A stretch of 48,498 bases of DNA from Flavobacterium sp. (GTDB lineage: Bacteria > Bacteroidota > Bacteroidia > Flavobacteriales > Flavobacteriaceae): NCBI GenBank assembly GCA_014377455.1, contig JACMPO010000122.1, positions 1 to 48,498 of the forward strand, read 5' to 3'. A program made the position numbers and the translations under genes. Every line of letters begins with the position of its first letter. Position 1 is the first letter of the stretch. Below are positions 1 through 8,515 of the stretch, in pieces. The notes beneath the pieces were generated by a model that was not told where the DNA came from, searched no databases, and worked only from the letters and a program-made list of their open reading frames with translations.

Positions 1-1
1 A

Positions 2-262
2 ACAAACAATTCTTCTATTCAAGAAGTATTATTTTTCCCGCAAATGCGACCTGAGAAAAAACAAATAGAACTCAGCGCTGATGAAAAACACATCATCGAA
101 ATTCTAAAAGCTAACGAAGGAATTTCTATTGGCGATTTAAAAATAAAAGCTGATTTGAGCGGAAAAAAATGGGATACTGCCAGCAAGGCAATATCAAAAC
201 TAGGTCTAATGAAAATTGTAGTTAATGGTGAGAATAAAATTGTGGAATATTTGGGGAAATAA
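2..262 (+). CDS. lysS: Lysyl-tRNA synthetase, C-terminal end (partial)
   Basis: The reading frame is open to the left edge, so this is the 3' end of a gene that begins outside the window. The visible start reads SIQEVLFFPQMRPEKK, which matches the conserved end of the class II LysRS catalytic domain. LysRS charges tRNA-Lys in the cytoplasm. An ATG at 44 lies inside this motif and is not a real start. About 65 further residues follow, rich in Glu and Lys, ending LGLMKIVVNGENKIVEYLGK. They resemble a small winged-helix extension that I recall on Bacteroidota LysRS and that is absent from the E. coli enzyme. The gene assignment is firm; the fold of the extension is inferred. Confidence 0.88.
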   Translation, partial: TNNSSIQEVLFFPQMRPEKKQIELSADEKHIIEILKANEGISIGDLKIKADLSGKKWDTASKAISKLGLMKIVVNGENKIVEYLGK

Positions 263-336
263 AATAAATTCTTAAAAAAAATTACATTTCAAAAAAAAAA
301 TGTATTTTCGTTTGATAATAATTTAAAATCAACATC

Positions 337-714
337 ATGAAAAAAATAGTTTCAATTATTGCCCTTACACTTTTTTTTAGTTTTAATGTTTCTGCCCAAG
401 AGCAAGTTAAAATGATGAGTTCAACACCAGTTCAATCTGAAGATAATCAAGTGAAAGCAAAAGAGTACAACTTAGCTTTAGCTAAAGAAGCAGGAGCAAG
501 TTTAAATTTATCTGAATCGTTACGAAATGATTTAACCACTTTGCTTTTTATGAGATCGGATGCTTTAGCAAACTGTAAAACAGAAGAAGAAAAAAGATTG
601 GCATTTTCAAAATATACCGAAAAATTTATCTCAGGACTTTCACTAGATCAACAAAAAGCGCTTAAAAGCAACAAAGAACTCAATAATAAACTGACCGTTT
701 ATAGTTCAAAATAA
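337..714 (+). CDS. Small secreted protein of unknown function
   Basis: The product has 125 residues. An N-terminal signal peptide (MKKIVSIIALTLFFSFNVSA, cleavage likely after SAQ) predicts export to the periplasm or beyond. The mature part of about 105 residues is charged and looks helical, has a single Cys, and shows no motif I recognise. It is monocistronic: lysS ends 74 bases upstream and a strong hairpin terminator follows at 734-761. A sequence close to the Bacteroidota -7 motif (TATTTTCG at 303-310) sits about 27 bases before the start. The function is unknown. Confidence 0.75.
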   Translation: MKKIVSIIALTLFFSFNVSAQEQVKMMSSTPVQSEDNQVKAKEYNLALAKEAGASLNLSESLRNDLTTLLFMRSDALANCKTEEEKRLAFSKYTEKFISGLSLDQQKALKSNKELNNKLTVYSSK

Positions 715-733
715 ATTAAATTTTAAATAAATT

Positions 734-761
734 AAATCTGCTACTGGGCAGATTTTTTTTT
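734..761 (+). terminator. Rho-independent terminator
   Basis: AAATCTGC (734-741) pairs perfectly with GCAGATTT (748-755) across a six-base loop and runs into nine T residues. It ends the 337-714 transcript. Confidence 0.85.
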
Positions 762-851
762 GAGCTAATACTTTATAAAATATTTCTTACAATCATTTTT
801 TTACATACTAATTTAAATACATGTAGATATAGAACTTTACTATTCATAAAC

Positions 852-885
852 ATGCCCCAAATAGAATCTAACTTTTTTGGGGCAT
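852..885 (-). terminator. Possible terminator hairpin of the DUF4136 gene
   Basis: ATGCCCCAAA (852-861) pairs perfectly with TTTGGGGCAT (876-885). It lies just beyond the stop of the minus-strand gene at 918. There is no strong T-run on either side, so termination efficiency is uncertain. Confidence 0.4.
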
Positions 886-917
886 CATTAATTTGAAAAC
901 CATTTCTTTAAACTTAT

Positions 918-1454
918 TTATTTTTTTGTTGCTGGCGGATATTGAGCTAAAATTTTAGTAACAAATTCATTTATTACTTGGTCTTTTTTTTCAGTGTTTT
1001 GGGTAAGAACTCCTTCACCATCACCTTGCCATATTAATTCTTTTTTCTTTGCATCTATTAAATCAATGTACAAGGTTCCTTCGGTATATCGATTGATACT
1101 AGTGTTTCCTCCATAAAAAAATGGACTCCAGCCAAATCCCCATCCAAAACCCCAACCAGCATTAAATTGATTTACATCCACTTGCTCACGCTCTTTGGTA
1201 AAAATATTTACTAATAAATCTGGTGACTCACTTTTAGTCAGTCCTTTAGATAACATTTCTGCATCGATGGCTCTCAAAATTCTACGCTTATCAAGGTCGG
1301 AAATTTCTACTTTATCAATTCCGTTTTTGTGATATGCATACGTTTTAAACGAACTAAAATCTACATTTTTATCATAATCAGCATTAACCCTAACTGAACT
1401 ACAGGAGGCTAAAATGAACAGAAATAATACGGGAATAAATTTAATTGTTTTCAT
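918..1454 (-). CDS. DUF4136 family lipoprotein
   Basis: The product has 178 residues. It starts with a lipoprotein signal peptide ending in the lipobox LASC (Cys 18), so it should be lipid-anchored in the cell envelope. The following V-N-A-D-Y-D start, the SSFKTYAY segment, the Gly/Trp/Phe-rich middle (GWGFGWGFGW) and the TLYIDLIDAKKKELIWQG stretch are typical of the DUF4136 family, which is common in Bacteroidota and has no established function. It is flanked by intergenic gaps and appears to be transcribed alone. Family membership is confident; the role is unknown. Confidence 0.82.
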   Translation of the reverse strand: MKTIKFIPVLFLFILASCSSVRVNADYDKNVDFSSFKTYAYHKNGIDKVEISDLDKRRILRAIDAEMLSKGLTKSESPDLLVNIFTKEREQVDVNQFNAGWGFGWGFGWSPFFYGGNTSINRYTEGTLYIDLIDAKKKELIWQGDGEGVLTQNTEKKDQVINEFVTKILAQYPPATKK

Positions 1455-1573
1455 AGCTTTTTTATTTTACATTTTCTAAAGTAAAATTAAGCATTTAATT
1501 TATTATAAAAATGTTAATTGTTTCTACAAGAGATAAGTAAATACAAACTAATAAATTGACCTATTTGAAACAA

Positions 1574-2020
1574 TTATTTTTTACTTATTTTTTGATAGAA
1601 AAAAGCAGGTATAAACAACATTAAAAGTAGAGGTTGCATGATAAAACGTCTTATATAAAATAGAGTCATTTTACTGTGTTCACCAAAAAAATGAAGTGTA
1701 AACACAAAACTTATTAATAAAATAGAACCGAATACTAAGTATAAAAATGTTGCGAATTTTACAATTTTTGTGTCTTTGAAAATAACATAAAGTAATGCAA
1801 TAGAAATCATTGAATTTAAATAAAATCGAAATGCTAAGCTCAAATAAAGCTTGATCATTTTGATTTTGGGAAAGGGTAAATTAAAATATTCTGATTTAAA
1901 ATATGCAATAAATGGATCGTAAAATAAACGGGTTTCAAAAGCTCTGATTGCTATTAAAGTCAGTATCAGGATAGCACCTAAAACAATACGAAATTTATTT
2001 TTTATAAGGTTTTGAAGCAT
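1574..2020 (-). CDS. Exosortase F-associated small membrane protein
   Basis: The product has 148 residues and about four predicted membrane segments, with a basic C-terminus (YQKISKK). It begins 26 bases inside the 3' end of the XrtF gene, which implies translational coupling. A small membrane protein of this size directly behind XrtF is the hallmark of the flavobacterial exosortase F-associated family, so the call rests on context as well as on features such as RAFETRLFYDPF near the N-terminus and the HFFGEH motif. Its biochemical role is not known; an accessory role for XrtF in processing or anchoring exported proteins is inferred. Confidence 0.78.
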   Translation of the reverse strand: MLQNLIKNKFRIVLGAILILTLIAIRAFETRLFYDPFIAYFKSEYFNLPFPKIKMIKLYLSLAFRFYLNSMISIALLYVIFKDTKIVKFATFLYLVFGSILLISFVFTLHFFGEHSKMTLFYIRRFIMQPLLLMLFIPAFFYQKISKK

Positions 2021-2552
2021 AAAAAGAAAATTTATTTACCCAAATTATCCACAACAAGAATACAACACCATAAATAAAAAGTGGAAATACTATATTGTGT
2101 AAAAATTCTTGAGATTTAGGATGATAGTAGACTGACATTGCCAATAATGCAATTCGAACTATATTAAAAAAATGAATTATCAAACTTCCAAAAAGTATAA
2201 ATACAATTGTTTTGCCAAATTTTCCGGTAAAGGCAAAAACAAAACTTATAAATAAAATTATCACGCTTAGAGCGTTACAACCTTCAATAATTCGGGCTAC
2301 CCACTGATTATGAAAAAACAAATTAACGCACGGTTCTTTCAAGTTTTTCATTATAAACGAATGGTTATCAAAGATAGACAAGACAATTTCAGTTTGAGAT
2401 GCCACTGTTTTAGTAAAACCATCAACTTCATTTTTATTTGTATCAAACTCAAACAAATAACTTTGATATGCAAAAGTTAAAACAAGATAAACTGCAAAAA
2501 ATTTGGCTAAGAAAAGTAGAAACGGTTTATAATCTGATAAATATTTTTTCAA
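1995..2552 (-). CDS. xrtF: Exosortase family protein XrtF
   Basis: The product is a 185-residue polytopic membrane protein. The three residues of the exosortase/archaeosortase active site are present: Cys 92 in EGCNALS, Arg 133 in NIVRIA and His 152 in FLHNIVFP. Exosortases are membrane transpeptidase-like enzymes thought to cut and anchor proteins with a short C-terminal sorting signal. XrtF is the flavobacterial type and its substrate is not visible here. It overlaps its small partner by 26 bases. A promoter with TAAATTTG faces this gene at 2567-2574, in a divergent region shared with the GAF-domain gene. The family call is confident. Confidence 0.87.
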   Translation of the reverse strand: MKKYLSDYKPFLLFLAKFFAVYLVLTFAYQSYLFEFDTNKNEVDGFTKTVASQTEIVLSIFDNHSFIMKNLKEPCVNLFFHNQWVARIIEGCNALSVIILFISFVFAFTGKFGKTIVFILFGSLIIHFFNIVRIALLAMSVYYHPKSQEFLHNIVFPLFIYGVVFLLWIIWVNKFSFYASKPYKK

Positions 2553-2566
2553 ATTTTAATTTTTAA

Positions 2567-2595
2567 CAAATTTATATAAAAGTTCGAACTGTCAA
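2567..2595 (-). promoter_or_regulatory. Predicted promoter of xrtF
   Basis: On the minus strand there is a -7 motif TAAATTTG (2567-2574) and a -33 TTG (2593-2595) 18 bases further upstream, matching the Bacteroidota consensus. It lies about 15-40 bases before the xrtF start. Confidence 0.6.
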
Positions 2596-2599
2596 TAAT

Positions 2600-2607
2600 T
2601 ACTTTTG
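2600..2607 (+). promoter_or_regulatory. Predicted -7 promoter element of the GAF-domain gene
   Basis: TACTTTTG matches the Bacteroidota -7 motif TAnnTTTG and sits 17 bases before the ATG at 2625. No clear -33 TTTG is seen. Confidence 0.55.
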
Positions 2608-2624
2608 CAGAAAAATTATATAAA

Positions 2625-3080
2625 ATGAATTTTGAAAATTTAAAACCTCAAGTTACCAATATTTTAACACAAGAAAACCTTTCACGTGATGAAAAGTTGA
2701 AAAACCTTTGTCAATTTCTTTCAGATTCTGTTTCTTACTACAATTGGGTTGGATTTTATTTAGCTAATCACGAAACTAAAACGTTACATCTTGGTCCTTA
2801 TGTTGGTGCAGAAACTGACCATACGGTAATCCCATTCGGAAAAGGAATTTGTGGACAAGTAGCTGTGTCAAATTCTAATTTTGTTGTGCCAGATGTGAGT
2901 GCTCAAGATAATTACATTGCTTGTAGCTTTACCGTTAAATCGGAAATTGTAGTACCATTGTTTGTAAAGGGAATTAATATTGGACAAATAGATATCGATT
3001 CACATATAATAAATCCATTTTCTGTAGATGACGAACGGTTTTTAGAATTTGTAAATCAACAGGTTGCTAAGTTGTTTTAG
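2625..3080 (+). CDS. GAF-domain protein, free methionine-(R)-sulfoxide reductase family
   Basis: The product is a 151-residue single GAF domain. The order of motifs WVGFYL (41-46), GKGICGQ, VVPDV and SEIVVPL followed by GQIDIDSH is that of the fRMsr (MsrC) family, which reduces free methionine-R-sulfoxide in the cytoplasm. Of the three family cysteines, the second (Cys 76) and the third, generally taken as catalytic (Cys 100 in YIACS), are present. The first, used for resolving in studied enzymes, is replaced by His 66. Activity is therefore likely but the disulfide mechanism may differ. It has its own promoter and is followed 24 bases later by the retropepsin-like gene. Confidence 0.82.
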   Translation: MNFENLKPQVTNILTQENLSRDEKLKNLCQFLSDSVSYYNWVGFYLANHETKTLHLGPYVGAETDHTVIPFGKGICGQVAVSNSNFVVPDVSAQDNYIACSFTVKSEIVVPLFVKGINIGQIDIDSHIINPFSVDDERFLEFVNQQVAKLF

Positions 3081-3110
3081 ATTCATTATATTTTAGTAAA
3101 TTTAATGTAT

Positions 3111-3491
3111 ATGGTATTAGTTTATGCCAAAATAAAATTGAGTAATCCAAAACTACCAGATTTATTACCAATAGAATTGACTTCGTTAGTAAATTCTAGT
3201 GCTTTACATTTGTGCATTTCAGAAAGTGTAGCAAGTCGATTAAGTTTAGAAACACACGAAATGAGAGATGTTCAAACGGTAGTTGAAAAAATTCATAGTC
3301 TTCCTTATGTTGGGCCAATTCGAGCTGATTTCGTGAACAGATTTTGGTTTCTAGGTACTAAGGTAATTGAAAATGAAACTTTACTAGACGCAGTACCTAT
3401 GAAAGATATGGATTTAGTTATTCATCCGTCAAGGCAAACTTTAAGCGTAAATCCACTTTCTACAAACAAACCGTTCTACAAAATTAAATAA
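3111..3491 (+). CDS. Retropepsin-like (clan AA) aspartic protease homologue, catalytic Asp replaced
   Basis: The product has 126 residues from the second of two nearby ATGs (3105 and 3111); the later one fits the family start MxxxYAxIxLSNP. The C-terminal VPMKDMDLVIHPSRQTL matches the end of clan AA aspartyl proteases, which normally read (A/V)PMEDMDLVVHP. The catalytic VD(T/S)GA motif aligns with VNSSAL, so the single essential Asp is Asn (residue 28 of the shorter form) and the following Gly is Ser. The flanking LHLCISE and the YVGPI segment are kept. The protein is probably not an active protease and may bind peptide or partner proteins. Family membership is inferred from motif order by eye. 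Confidence 0.65.
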   Translation: MVLVYAKIKLSNPKLPDLLPIELTSLVNSSALHLCISESVASRLSLETHEMRDVQTVVEKIHSLPYVGPIRADFVNRFWFLGTKVIENETLLDAVPMKDMDLVIHPSRQTLSVNPLSTNKPFYKIK

Positions 3492-3536
3492 TTTAAAAAA
3501 CTTCATTTTTAATAATTTATATCCCATAATTTTAAT

Positions 3537-3544
3537 TATATTTG
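3537..3544 (+). promoter_or_regulatory. Predicted -7 promoter element of rpsO
   Basis: TATATTTG is an exact match to TAnnTTTG, 57 bases before the rpsO ATG. This leaves a leader of about 50 nucleotides. No clear -33 element is seen. Confidence 0.6.
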
Positions 3545-3601
3545 CGCTCGAATTGAGAAAATCTTAGTTCATACATAATAATCATTTAATATAATATTGG
3601 A

Positions 3602-3871
3602 ATGTATCTTAGTAAAGAAAAAAAAGCAGAAATTTTCGCTCAACACGGTGGAAAATCTGAAAATACTGGTTCAGTAGAAGGTCAAGTTGCCTTGTTTACT
3701 TTCAGAATCTCACATTTAACTGAGCACTTGAAAAAAAATCGTCATGATTTTAATACAGAGCGCTCCTTAGTACTTTTAGTAGGTAAAAGAAGAAGTCTTC
3801 TGGATTACTTAAAAAAGAAAGATGTTGTTAAATATCGTGAGCTTATTAAAGAATTAGGAATTAGAAAATAA
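3602..3871 (+). CDS. rpsO: 30S ribosomal protein S15
   Basis: The product has 89 residues, the normal S15 length. S15 is an early-assembling protein that binds 16S rRNA in the small-subunit platform. Family features are the GSVEGQVALFTFRI stretch, HLTEHLKKNRHDF and LLVGKRRSLLDYLKKKD. It has its own TAnnTTTG promoter and ends in a strong terminator. pnp follows, an arrangement also found in E. coli and many other bacteria. Identification is certain. Confidence 0.97.
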   Translation: MYLSKEKKAEIFAQHGGKSENTGSVEGQVALFTFRISHLTEHLKKNRHDFNTERSLVLLVGKRRSLLDYLKKKDVVKYRELIKELGIRK

Positions 3872-3880
3872 TTCATACTA

Positions 3881-3911
3881 AAAGAGGTGCTCACGCGCCT
3901 CTTTTTTTTTA
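3881..3911 (+). terminator. Rho-independent terminator after rpsO
   Basis: AAAGAGGTGC (3881-3890) pairs with GCGCCTCTTT (3895-3904), with one G-T pair, over a TCAC loop, followed by a T-run to about 3911. It separates rpsO from pnp. Confidence 0.85.
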
Positions 3912-4049
3912 CAATAATAATGCGCTTTTTAAAAAAAAGTTTGGTTTTTCATTGGGTTTTAGGCAGTAACTACGCCACCAACAACACAACAACTCGTGTC
4001 AGCCGACAGGCAGACTAAAACCAATGTTAAATCAATAACAAAAAAAATT

Positions 4050-6233
4050 ATGATTCCACAGTTATTTAAAGAAACAATCGATTTAGGTGATGGCAGAAGC
4101 ATCACAATCGAGACTGGAAGACTGGCTAAACAAGCCGACGGTTCAGTAGTAGTAAGAATGGGCGACACCATGTTGTTAGGAACGGTAGTTTCTGCAAGAA
4201 CGGCAAACCCAAACGTAGATTTTTTACCATTAACGGTAGATTATCGTGAAAAATTTGCAGCGGCAGGACGTTTTCCTGGCGGTTTTTTCAAAAGAGAAGC
4301 ACGTCCGAGTGATAGTGAAGTATTGACAATGCGACTGGTAGACCGTGTTTTGCGTCCGCTTTTTCCAAATGATTATCACGCAGAAACTCAAGTAATGATT
4401 CAGTTGATGAGTCATGACGAAGAAGTTATGCCCGATGCACTTGCAGGATTAGCAGCATCGGCTGCATTAGCCTTATCCGATTTACCTTTTTCGACCTTAA
4501 TTTCAGAAGCACGAGTGGCTCGAATAGAGGGGAAATTTGTAATAAATCCGTCACGAAATCAATTAGAATTATCTGATATCGACATGATGATTGGGGCTTC
4601 TAAAGATTCTATTGCAATGGTGGAAGGCGAAATGAAAGAAATTTCGGAAGCTGATATGGTTGAAGCCATAAAATTTGCACACGGACACATCAAAACTCAA
4701 ATTGAAGCTCAAGAGCGTTTACAAGCGGCTTTTGGAAAGAAAGAAGTTCGTACGTATGATACAGAAAAATCTGACGATGAAATTTATGCAAAAGTACGTT
4801 CGTTAGCTTATGATAGATGTTTTGCTATCGCGAAAGAAGGTACTGGTAAAAAAGAAAGAAGTGCTTTGTTTGCAGAAGTGAAAGCAGATGTGAAGGCAGC
4901 ATTTACCGAAGAAGAATTAGCTGAAAATGGCGATTTAGTATCTAAATATTTTTCTAAAACTAATAAAGAAGCTGTTAGAGAAGTGATTTTATCATTAGGA
5001 TCGCGACTTGATGGCAGAAAAACATCTGAAATTAGACCTATTTGGTGTGAGGTAGATTATTTACCAAGAGTTCACGGTTCGGCATTATTTACTAGAGGAG
5101 AAACTCAGGCATTGGCTACAGCCACTTTAGGAACATCAAGAGAGGCGAACCAGATAGATTCACCATCTGAACAAGGAGAGGAAAAATTCTATTTACATTA
5201 TAACTTTCCACCATTTTCTACAGGAGAAGCAAAACCTTTAAGAGGAACTTCGAGACGTGAAGTAGGACACGGTAACTTGGCACAACGTGCTTTGAAAAAC
5301 ATGATTCCATTAGATTGCCCTTATACAATAAGAATTGTGTCGGAAGTGTTAGAATCAAACGGTTCATCATCTATGGCTACAGTTTGTGCGGGAACTTTAG
5401 CCTTAATGGATGCTGGAATACAGATGATAAAACCTGTTTCTGGTATTGCCATGGGATTGATTTCTGAAGGTGATCGTTATGCTGTTTTATCTGACATTCT
5501 TGGAGATGAAGATCATTTGGGCGATATGGATTTCAAGGTAACGGGAACAGCAGACGGAATTACCGCTTGCCAAATGGATATTAAAATAGACGGCTTAAAA
5601 TATGAAATTATGGAGGCTGCTCTTGCTCAGGCTCGTGATGGTCGTTTGCACATTTTAGGTAAACTTACCGAGACATTAGCTACACCAAGAGCTGACGTTA
5701 AAAAATATGCTCCAAAAATTATTAAACGAACTATTCCTGGTGCTTACATTGGTGCCTTGATTGGTCCTGGAGGAAAAGTGATTCAGGAGTTGCAAAAAGC
5801 TACTGGTTGTACTATCGTGATAAACGAAGTGGATGAACAAGGTGTTGTAGAAATTTTAGGAACTGACCCAGACGGTATTGCAAAAGTATTGGCTAAAATA
5901 GATTCTATTATTTTTAAGCCACAAATGAATGAGAGCTATGAGGTAAAAGTGATTAAAATGTTAGACTTTGGCGCTGTTGTGGAATATACAGAAGCTCCAG
6001 GTAATGAGGTTTTACTTCACGTATCTGAACTGGCATGGGAACGTACTGAGAATGTTACTGATGTTGTGAATATGGGTGATGTTTTCCTAGTGAAATATTT
6101 AGGAATGGACCCAAAAACTAGAAAAGAGAAAGTTTCTAGAAAAGCGCTTTTGCCTAGACCTCCCAGAGACGAGAATGCTCCTGCAAGAGAGGATAGAGGT
6201 CCACGACCTGAGAGACGTGATGATAGAAGATAA
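4050..6233 (+). CDS. pnp: Polyribonucleotide nucleotidyltransferase (PNPase)
   Basis: The product has 727 residues from the ATG at 4050, chosen because [16 protein letters not shown] is the family N-terminus; an in-frame GTG at 3996 would add 18 unrelated residues. PNPase degrades RNA 3' to 5' with phosphate and takes part in mRNA turnover. The order is two RNase PH domains around a helical linker, then a KH domain with GPGG near residues 572-575, then an S1 domain from about 628 ([13 protein letters not shown]). The basic Arg/Asp-rich tail after 700 is typical of Bacteroidota. A weak hairpin (GTCAGCC...GGCAGAC, 3996-4014) lies in the leader and could be involved in control, which is speculative. 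Confidence 0.97.
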   Translation: MIPQLFKETIDLGDGRSITIETGRLAKQADGSVVVRMGDTMLLGTVVSARTANPNVDFLPLTVDYREKFAAAGRFPGGFFKREARPSDSEVLTMRLVDRVLRPLFPNDYHAETQVMIQLMSHDEEVMPDALAGLAASAALALSDLPFSTLISEARVARIEGKFVINPSRNQLELSDIDMMIGASKDSIAMVEGEMKEISEADMVEAIKFAHGHIKTQIEAQERLQAAFGKKEVRTYDTEKSDDEIYAKVRSLAYDRCFAIAKEGTGKKERSALFAEVKADVKAAFTEEELAENGDLVSKYFSKTNKEAVREVILSLGSRLDGRKTSEIRPIWCEVDYLPRVHGSALFTRGETQALATATLGTSREANQIDSPSEQGEEKFYLHYNFPPFSTGEAKPLRGTSRREVGHGNLAQRALKNMIPLDCPYTIRIVSEVLESNGSSSMATVCAGTLALMDAGIQMIKPVSGIAMGLISEGDRYAVLSDILGDEDHLGDMDFKVTGTADGITACQMDIKIDGLKYEIMEAALAQARDGRLHILGKLTETLATPRADVKKYAPKIIKRTIPGAYIGALIGPGGKVIQELQKATGCTIVINEVDEQGVVEILGTDPDGIAKVLAKIDSIIFKPQMNESYEVKVIKMLDFGAVVEYTEAPGNEVLLHVSELAWERTENVTDVVNMGDVFLVKYLGMDPKTRKEKVSRKALLPRPPRDENAPAREDRGPRPERRDDRR

Positions 6234-6251
6234 TATTTTTTTACATATTAA

Positions 6252-6288
6252 AAAAACCCTAACTTGATTGATTTAAGTTGGGGTTTTT
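6252..6288 (+). terminator. Rho-independent terminator after pnp
   Basis: A 14-bp stem (6252-6265 with 6275-6288, one G-T pair) flanks a nine-base loop and ends in five T residues, 19 bases after the pnp stop. Confidence 0.85.
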
Positions 6289-6418
6289 AAATTTGTACAA
6301 ACATAGAGTTTTAATATTTAGGTAACTTTTAGTTTTTTATTTTTCGGAGTTTTTTAACTTTTGTTATACTAATAACCTTTTTTAAAAAATTAATTTTACA
6401 TATATTTTTAATTAAAAA

Positions 6419-7891
6419 ATGACAAAAACCATTGGTGTAATTGGAGCTGGAATTGGCGGAATCGCATTAGCAATCCGTTTGGCAAATCAAGGGTTTAAGG
6501 TAACCGTTTTCGAAAAAAATAGTTATCCTGGCGGTAAATTGAGTGAAATTAAAATGGATGGATTTCGATTTGATAAGGGTCCATCGCTATTTACAATGCC
6601 TTCATTAATAGATGAATTGACCAATCTGCAAGGAAGCGAACATCAATTTGAATACCAGAAATTAGAAACAATAACTAACTATTTTTATCCTGATGGAACT
6701 CAACTAAAAGCATCCGCTAATTTAGAAGAATTTGCAGAGGAAGTACATTTAAAATTAAATGAAAAAAAAGCAACTGTTTTAAAACACATCAAACGCAACG
6801 CCTTTTATTTTAAAACTACCGAAGACTTGTTTTTGAAACAATCGCTACATCAGCTGAAAAACTTTATAAATCTAAAGACATTAAAAGGTATTTTATTTTC
6901 ACCATTTTTAGGTTTATTCAGTACTATGCACAAAAAAAATGTGCAGACATTTTCCAATCCAAAAACAGTGCAATTATTCAATCGATTTGCAACTTATAAT
7001 GGTTCTAATCCATATAAAGCTCCTGCCTTAATGAATATGATTTCGCATTTGGAGTTTAATCTTGGTGCTTATCTCCCTAAAAAAGGAATGCATCAAATTA
7101 CAACACATTTGGTCAAACTGGCAGAAGAAGCCAATGTCACTATCAACTATGATGCAATTGTTGAAACTTTAGAGGTAGGAGCTAATAACAGAATAACTGC
7201 GATTAAAAGTAATGGTGTCAGTTACTTTTTTGATATTGTGGCAAGCGATGTAGATATTCATGTGCTTTACAACTATTTATTACCAAAATCTTTTACTCCC
7301 ACAAAGTTAGTTCAACAAGAAAAATCTAGTAGTGCCTATGTTTTTTATTGGGGAATAAACAAAGAGTTTGCATCATTAGGACTCCATAACATATTGTTTA
7401 GTGCTGATTATAAAAAAGAATTTGATCATTTGTTTTTGAAACAATTTCCAACAGACGACCCTACTGTTTACATTAATATTACTTCAAAATATTGTAAGGA
7501 TGATGCACCAGAAGGATGTGAAAACTGGTTTGTTATGGTAAATGTGCCGCATAATAAAAACGAAAGTATTAATTATGCAGCAGCAATTAGAAAGAATGTA
7601 GTTGACAAAATTAATGTGATGTTGAAAACCGATATCGAAAAACATATCATTTCAGAAAGTACATTAAGTCCAATTGATATAGAAACCCAAACTTCTTCTT
7701 TTGGCGGATCACTGTATGGCAACTCTAGCAATAATAAATTTGCAGCATTTTTACGACATGCCAATTTTTCGTCAAGCATCAAAAATTTGTACCTTGTTGG
7801 TGGAAGTGTTCATCCAGGTGGAGGCATCCCATTATGCCTTTTTAGTGCAAAAATAGCCAGTCAAATTATAGTAGAACGAGAAAAAAAATGA
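6419..7891 (+). CDS. crtD: CrtD-like carotenoid desaturase (phytoene desaturase family)
   Basis: The product is a 490-residue FAD enzyme of the CrtI/CrtD family. The N-terminal dinucleotide-binding motif GVIGAGIGGIALA (6-18) is followed by VFEKNSYPGGKL. The C-terminal LVGGSVHPGGGIPL is the family FAD-binding end. The general CrtI desaturates phytoene, but the genes that follow (a CruF-like hydratase and CrtZ, overlapping or nearly so) suggest the 1'-hydroxycarotenoid 3',4'-desaturase CrtD. The choice between CrtI and CrtD is made from context. Its stop overlaps the start of the next gene by four bases (ATGA), so the two are translationally coupled. Family call is firm; substrate is inferred. 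Confidence 0.78.
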   Translation: MTKTIGVIGAGIGGIALAIRLANQGFKVTVFEKNSYPGGKLSEIKMDGFRFDKGPSLFTMPSLIDELTNLQGSEHQFEYQKLETITNYFYPDGTQLKASANLEEFAEEVHLKLNEKKATVLKHIKRNAFYFKTTEDLFLKQSLHQLKNFINLKTLKGILFSPFLGLFSTMHKKNVQTFSNPKTVQLFNRFATYNGSNPYKAPALMNMISHLEFNLGAYLPKKGMHQITTHLVKLAEEANVTINYDAIVETLEVGANNRITAIKSNGVSYFFDIVASDVDIHVLYNYLLPKSFTPTKLVQQEKSSSAYVFYWGINKEFASLGLHNILFSADYKKEFDHLFLKQFPTDDPTVYINITSKYCKDDAPEGCENWFVMVNVPHNKNESINYAAAIRKNVVDKINVMLKTDIEKHIISESTLSPIDIETQTSSFGGSLYGNSSNNKFAAFLRHANFSSSIKNLYLVGGSVHPGGGIPLCLFSAKIASQIIVEREKK

Positions 7892-8514
7892 AAGAAAAGT
7901 ACAAATCTTATTTTTTATATTTTCTAATATTGGTGTATGTGTCTGGTTGTATTGGGTTTGTACTCAATCCTAGTTTTTTTAGTCCTTTTACACCTTATAC
8001 GTTATTGCTTACCTGTTTTGTTTTTTTAATTCATAGTCCTCTAGAAAACAAAAAAAATATATTCTCCTTTTTTTCGATAGCTCTTTTAGGTTTTATTATT
8101 GAAGTAATTGGCGTAAAAACCGGGTTAATCTTTGGAAAATATTCCTATGGCAATGGATTAGGTTATAAGTTGCTTGATGTTCCGCTTATCATTTCTATCA
8201 ATTGGGCAATCCTTATTTGTGCTGGAATTATTACAGTTAATCGTATCTTTGCAAACAAACTAACTGTTTTAAGTGTTGCAGCTTTACTAGTTACAGGTAT
8301 TGATTTATTAATTGAGCAAGTGGCACCAAAACTTGATTTTTGGCAATTTAAAAATGGATTACCTGGTTTACATAATTATTTGGGGTGGATTGGAGTTGCT
8401 TTTTTTATATCGTACTTTTTTTACCCCAATATAATAAAAGGTAATCGCACTGTTTCTTTAATAGTATTGATTTTACAAATTATATTCTTCACCGCTTTAT
8501 TTATATTTATTTAA
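7888..8514 (+). CDS. cruF: CruF-like carotenoid 1'-hydratase (DUF422 membrane protein)
   Basis: The product has 208 residues with about six membrane segments. The motifs FIIEVIGVKTGLIFGKYSYG, DVPLIISINWAI and the GIDLLIEQVAPKLDFWQF region are those of the carotenoid biosynthesis protein family containing CruF, which adds water across the psi end of gamma-carotene to give a 1'-hydroxyl group. It acts in the membrane. It overlaps the desaturase gene by four bases and crtZ starts two bases after its stop, which supports a shared tail-modification pathway. Family is confident, exact substrate inferred. Confidence 0.8.
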   Translation: MKEKYKSYFLYFLILVYVSGCIGFVLNPSFFSPFTPYTLLLTCFVFLIHSPLENKKNIFSFFSIALLGFIIEVIGVKTGLIFGKYSYGNGLGYKLLDVPLIISINWAILICAGIITVNRIFANKLTVLSVAALLVTGIDLLIEQVAPKLDFWQFKNGLPGLHNYLGWIGVAFFISYFFYPNIIKGNRTVSLIVLILQIIFFTALFIFI

Positions 8515-8515
8515 C

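Noticed and set aside
3996..4049. Upstream GTG start for pnp
   Set aside because: The added 18 residues do not resemble the family N-terminus, whereas the ATG at 4050 begins exactly with it.
3959..4171. Minus-strand 70-residue frame over the pnp start
   Set aside because: It overlaps the pnp N-terminus and has no family resemblance; it is a shadow frame.
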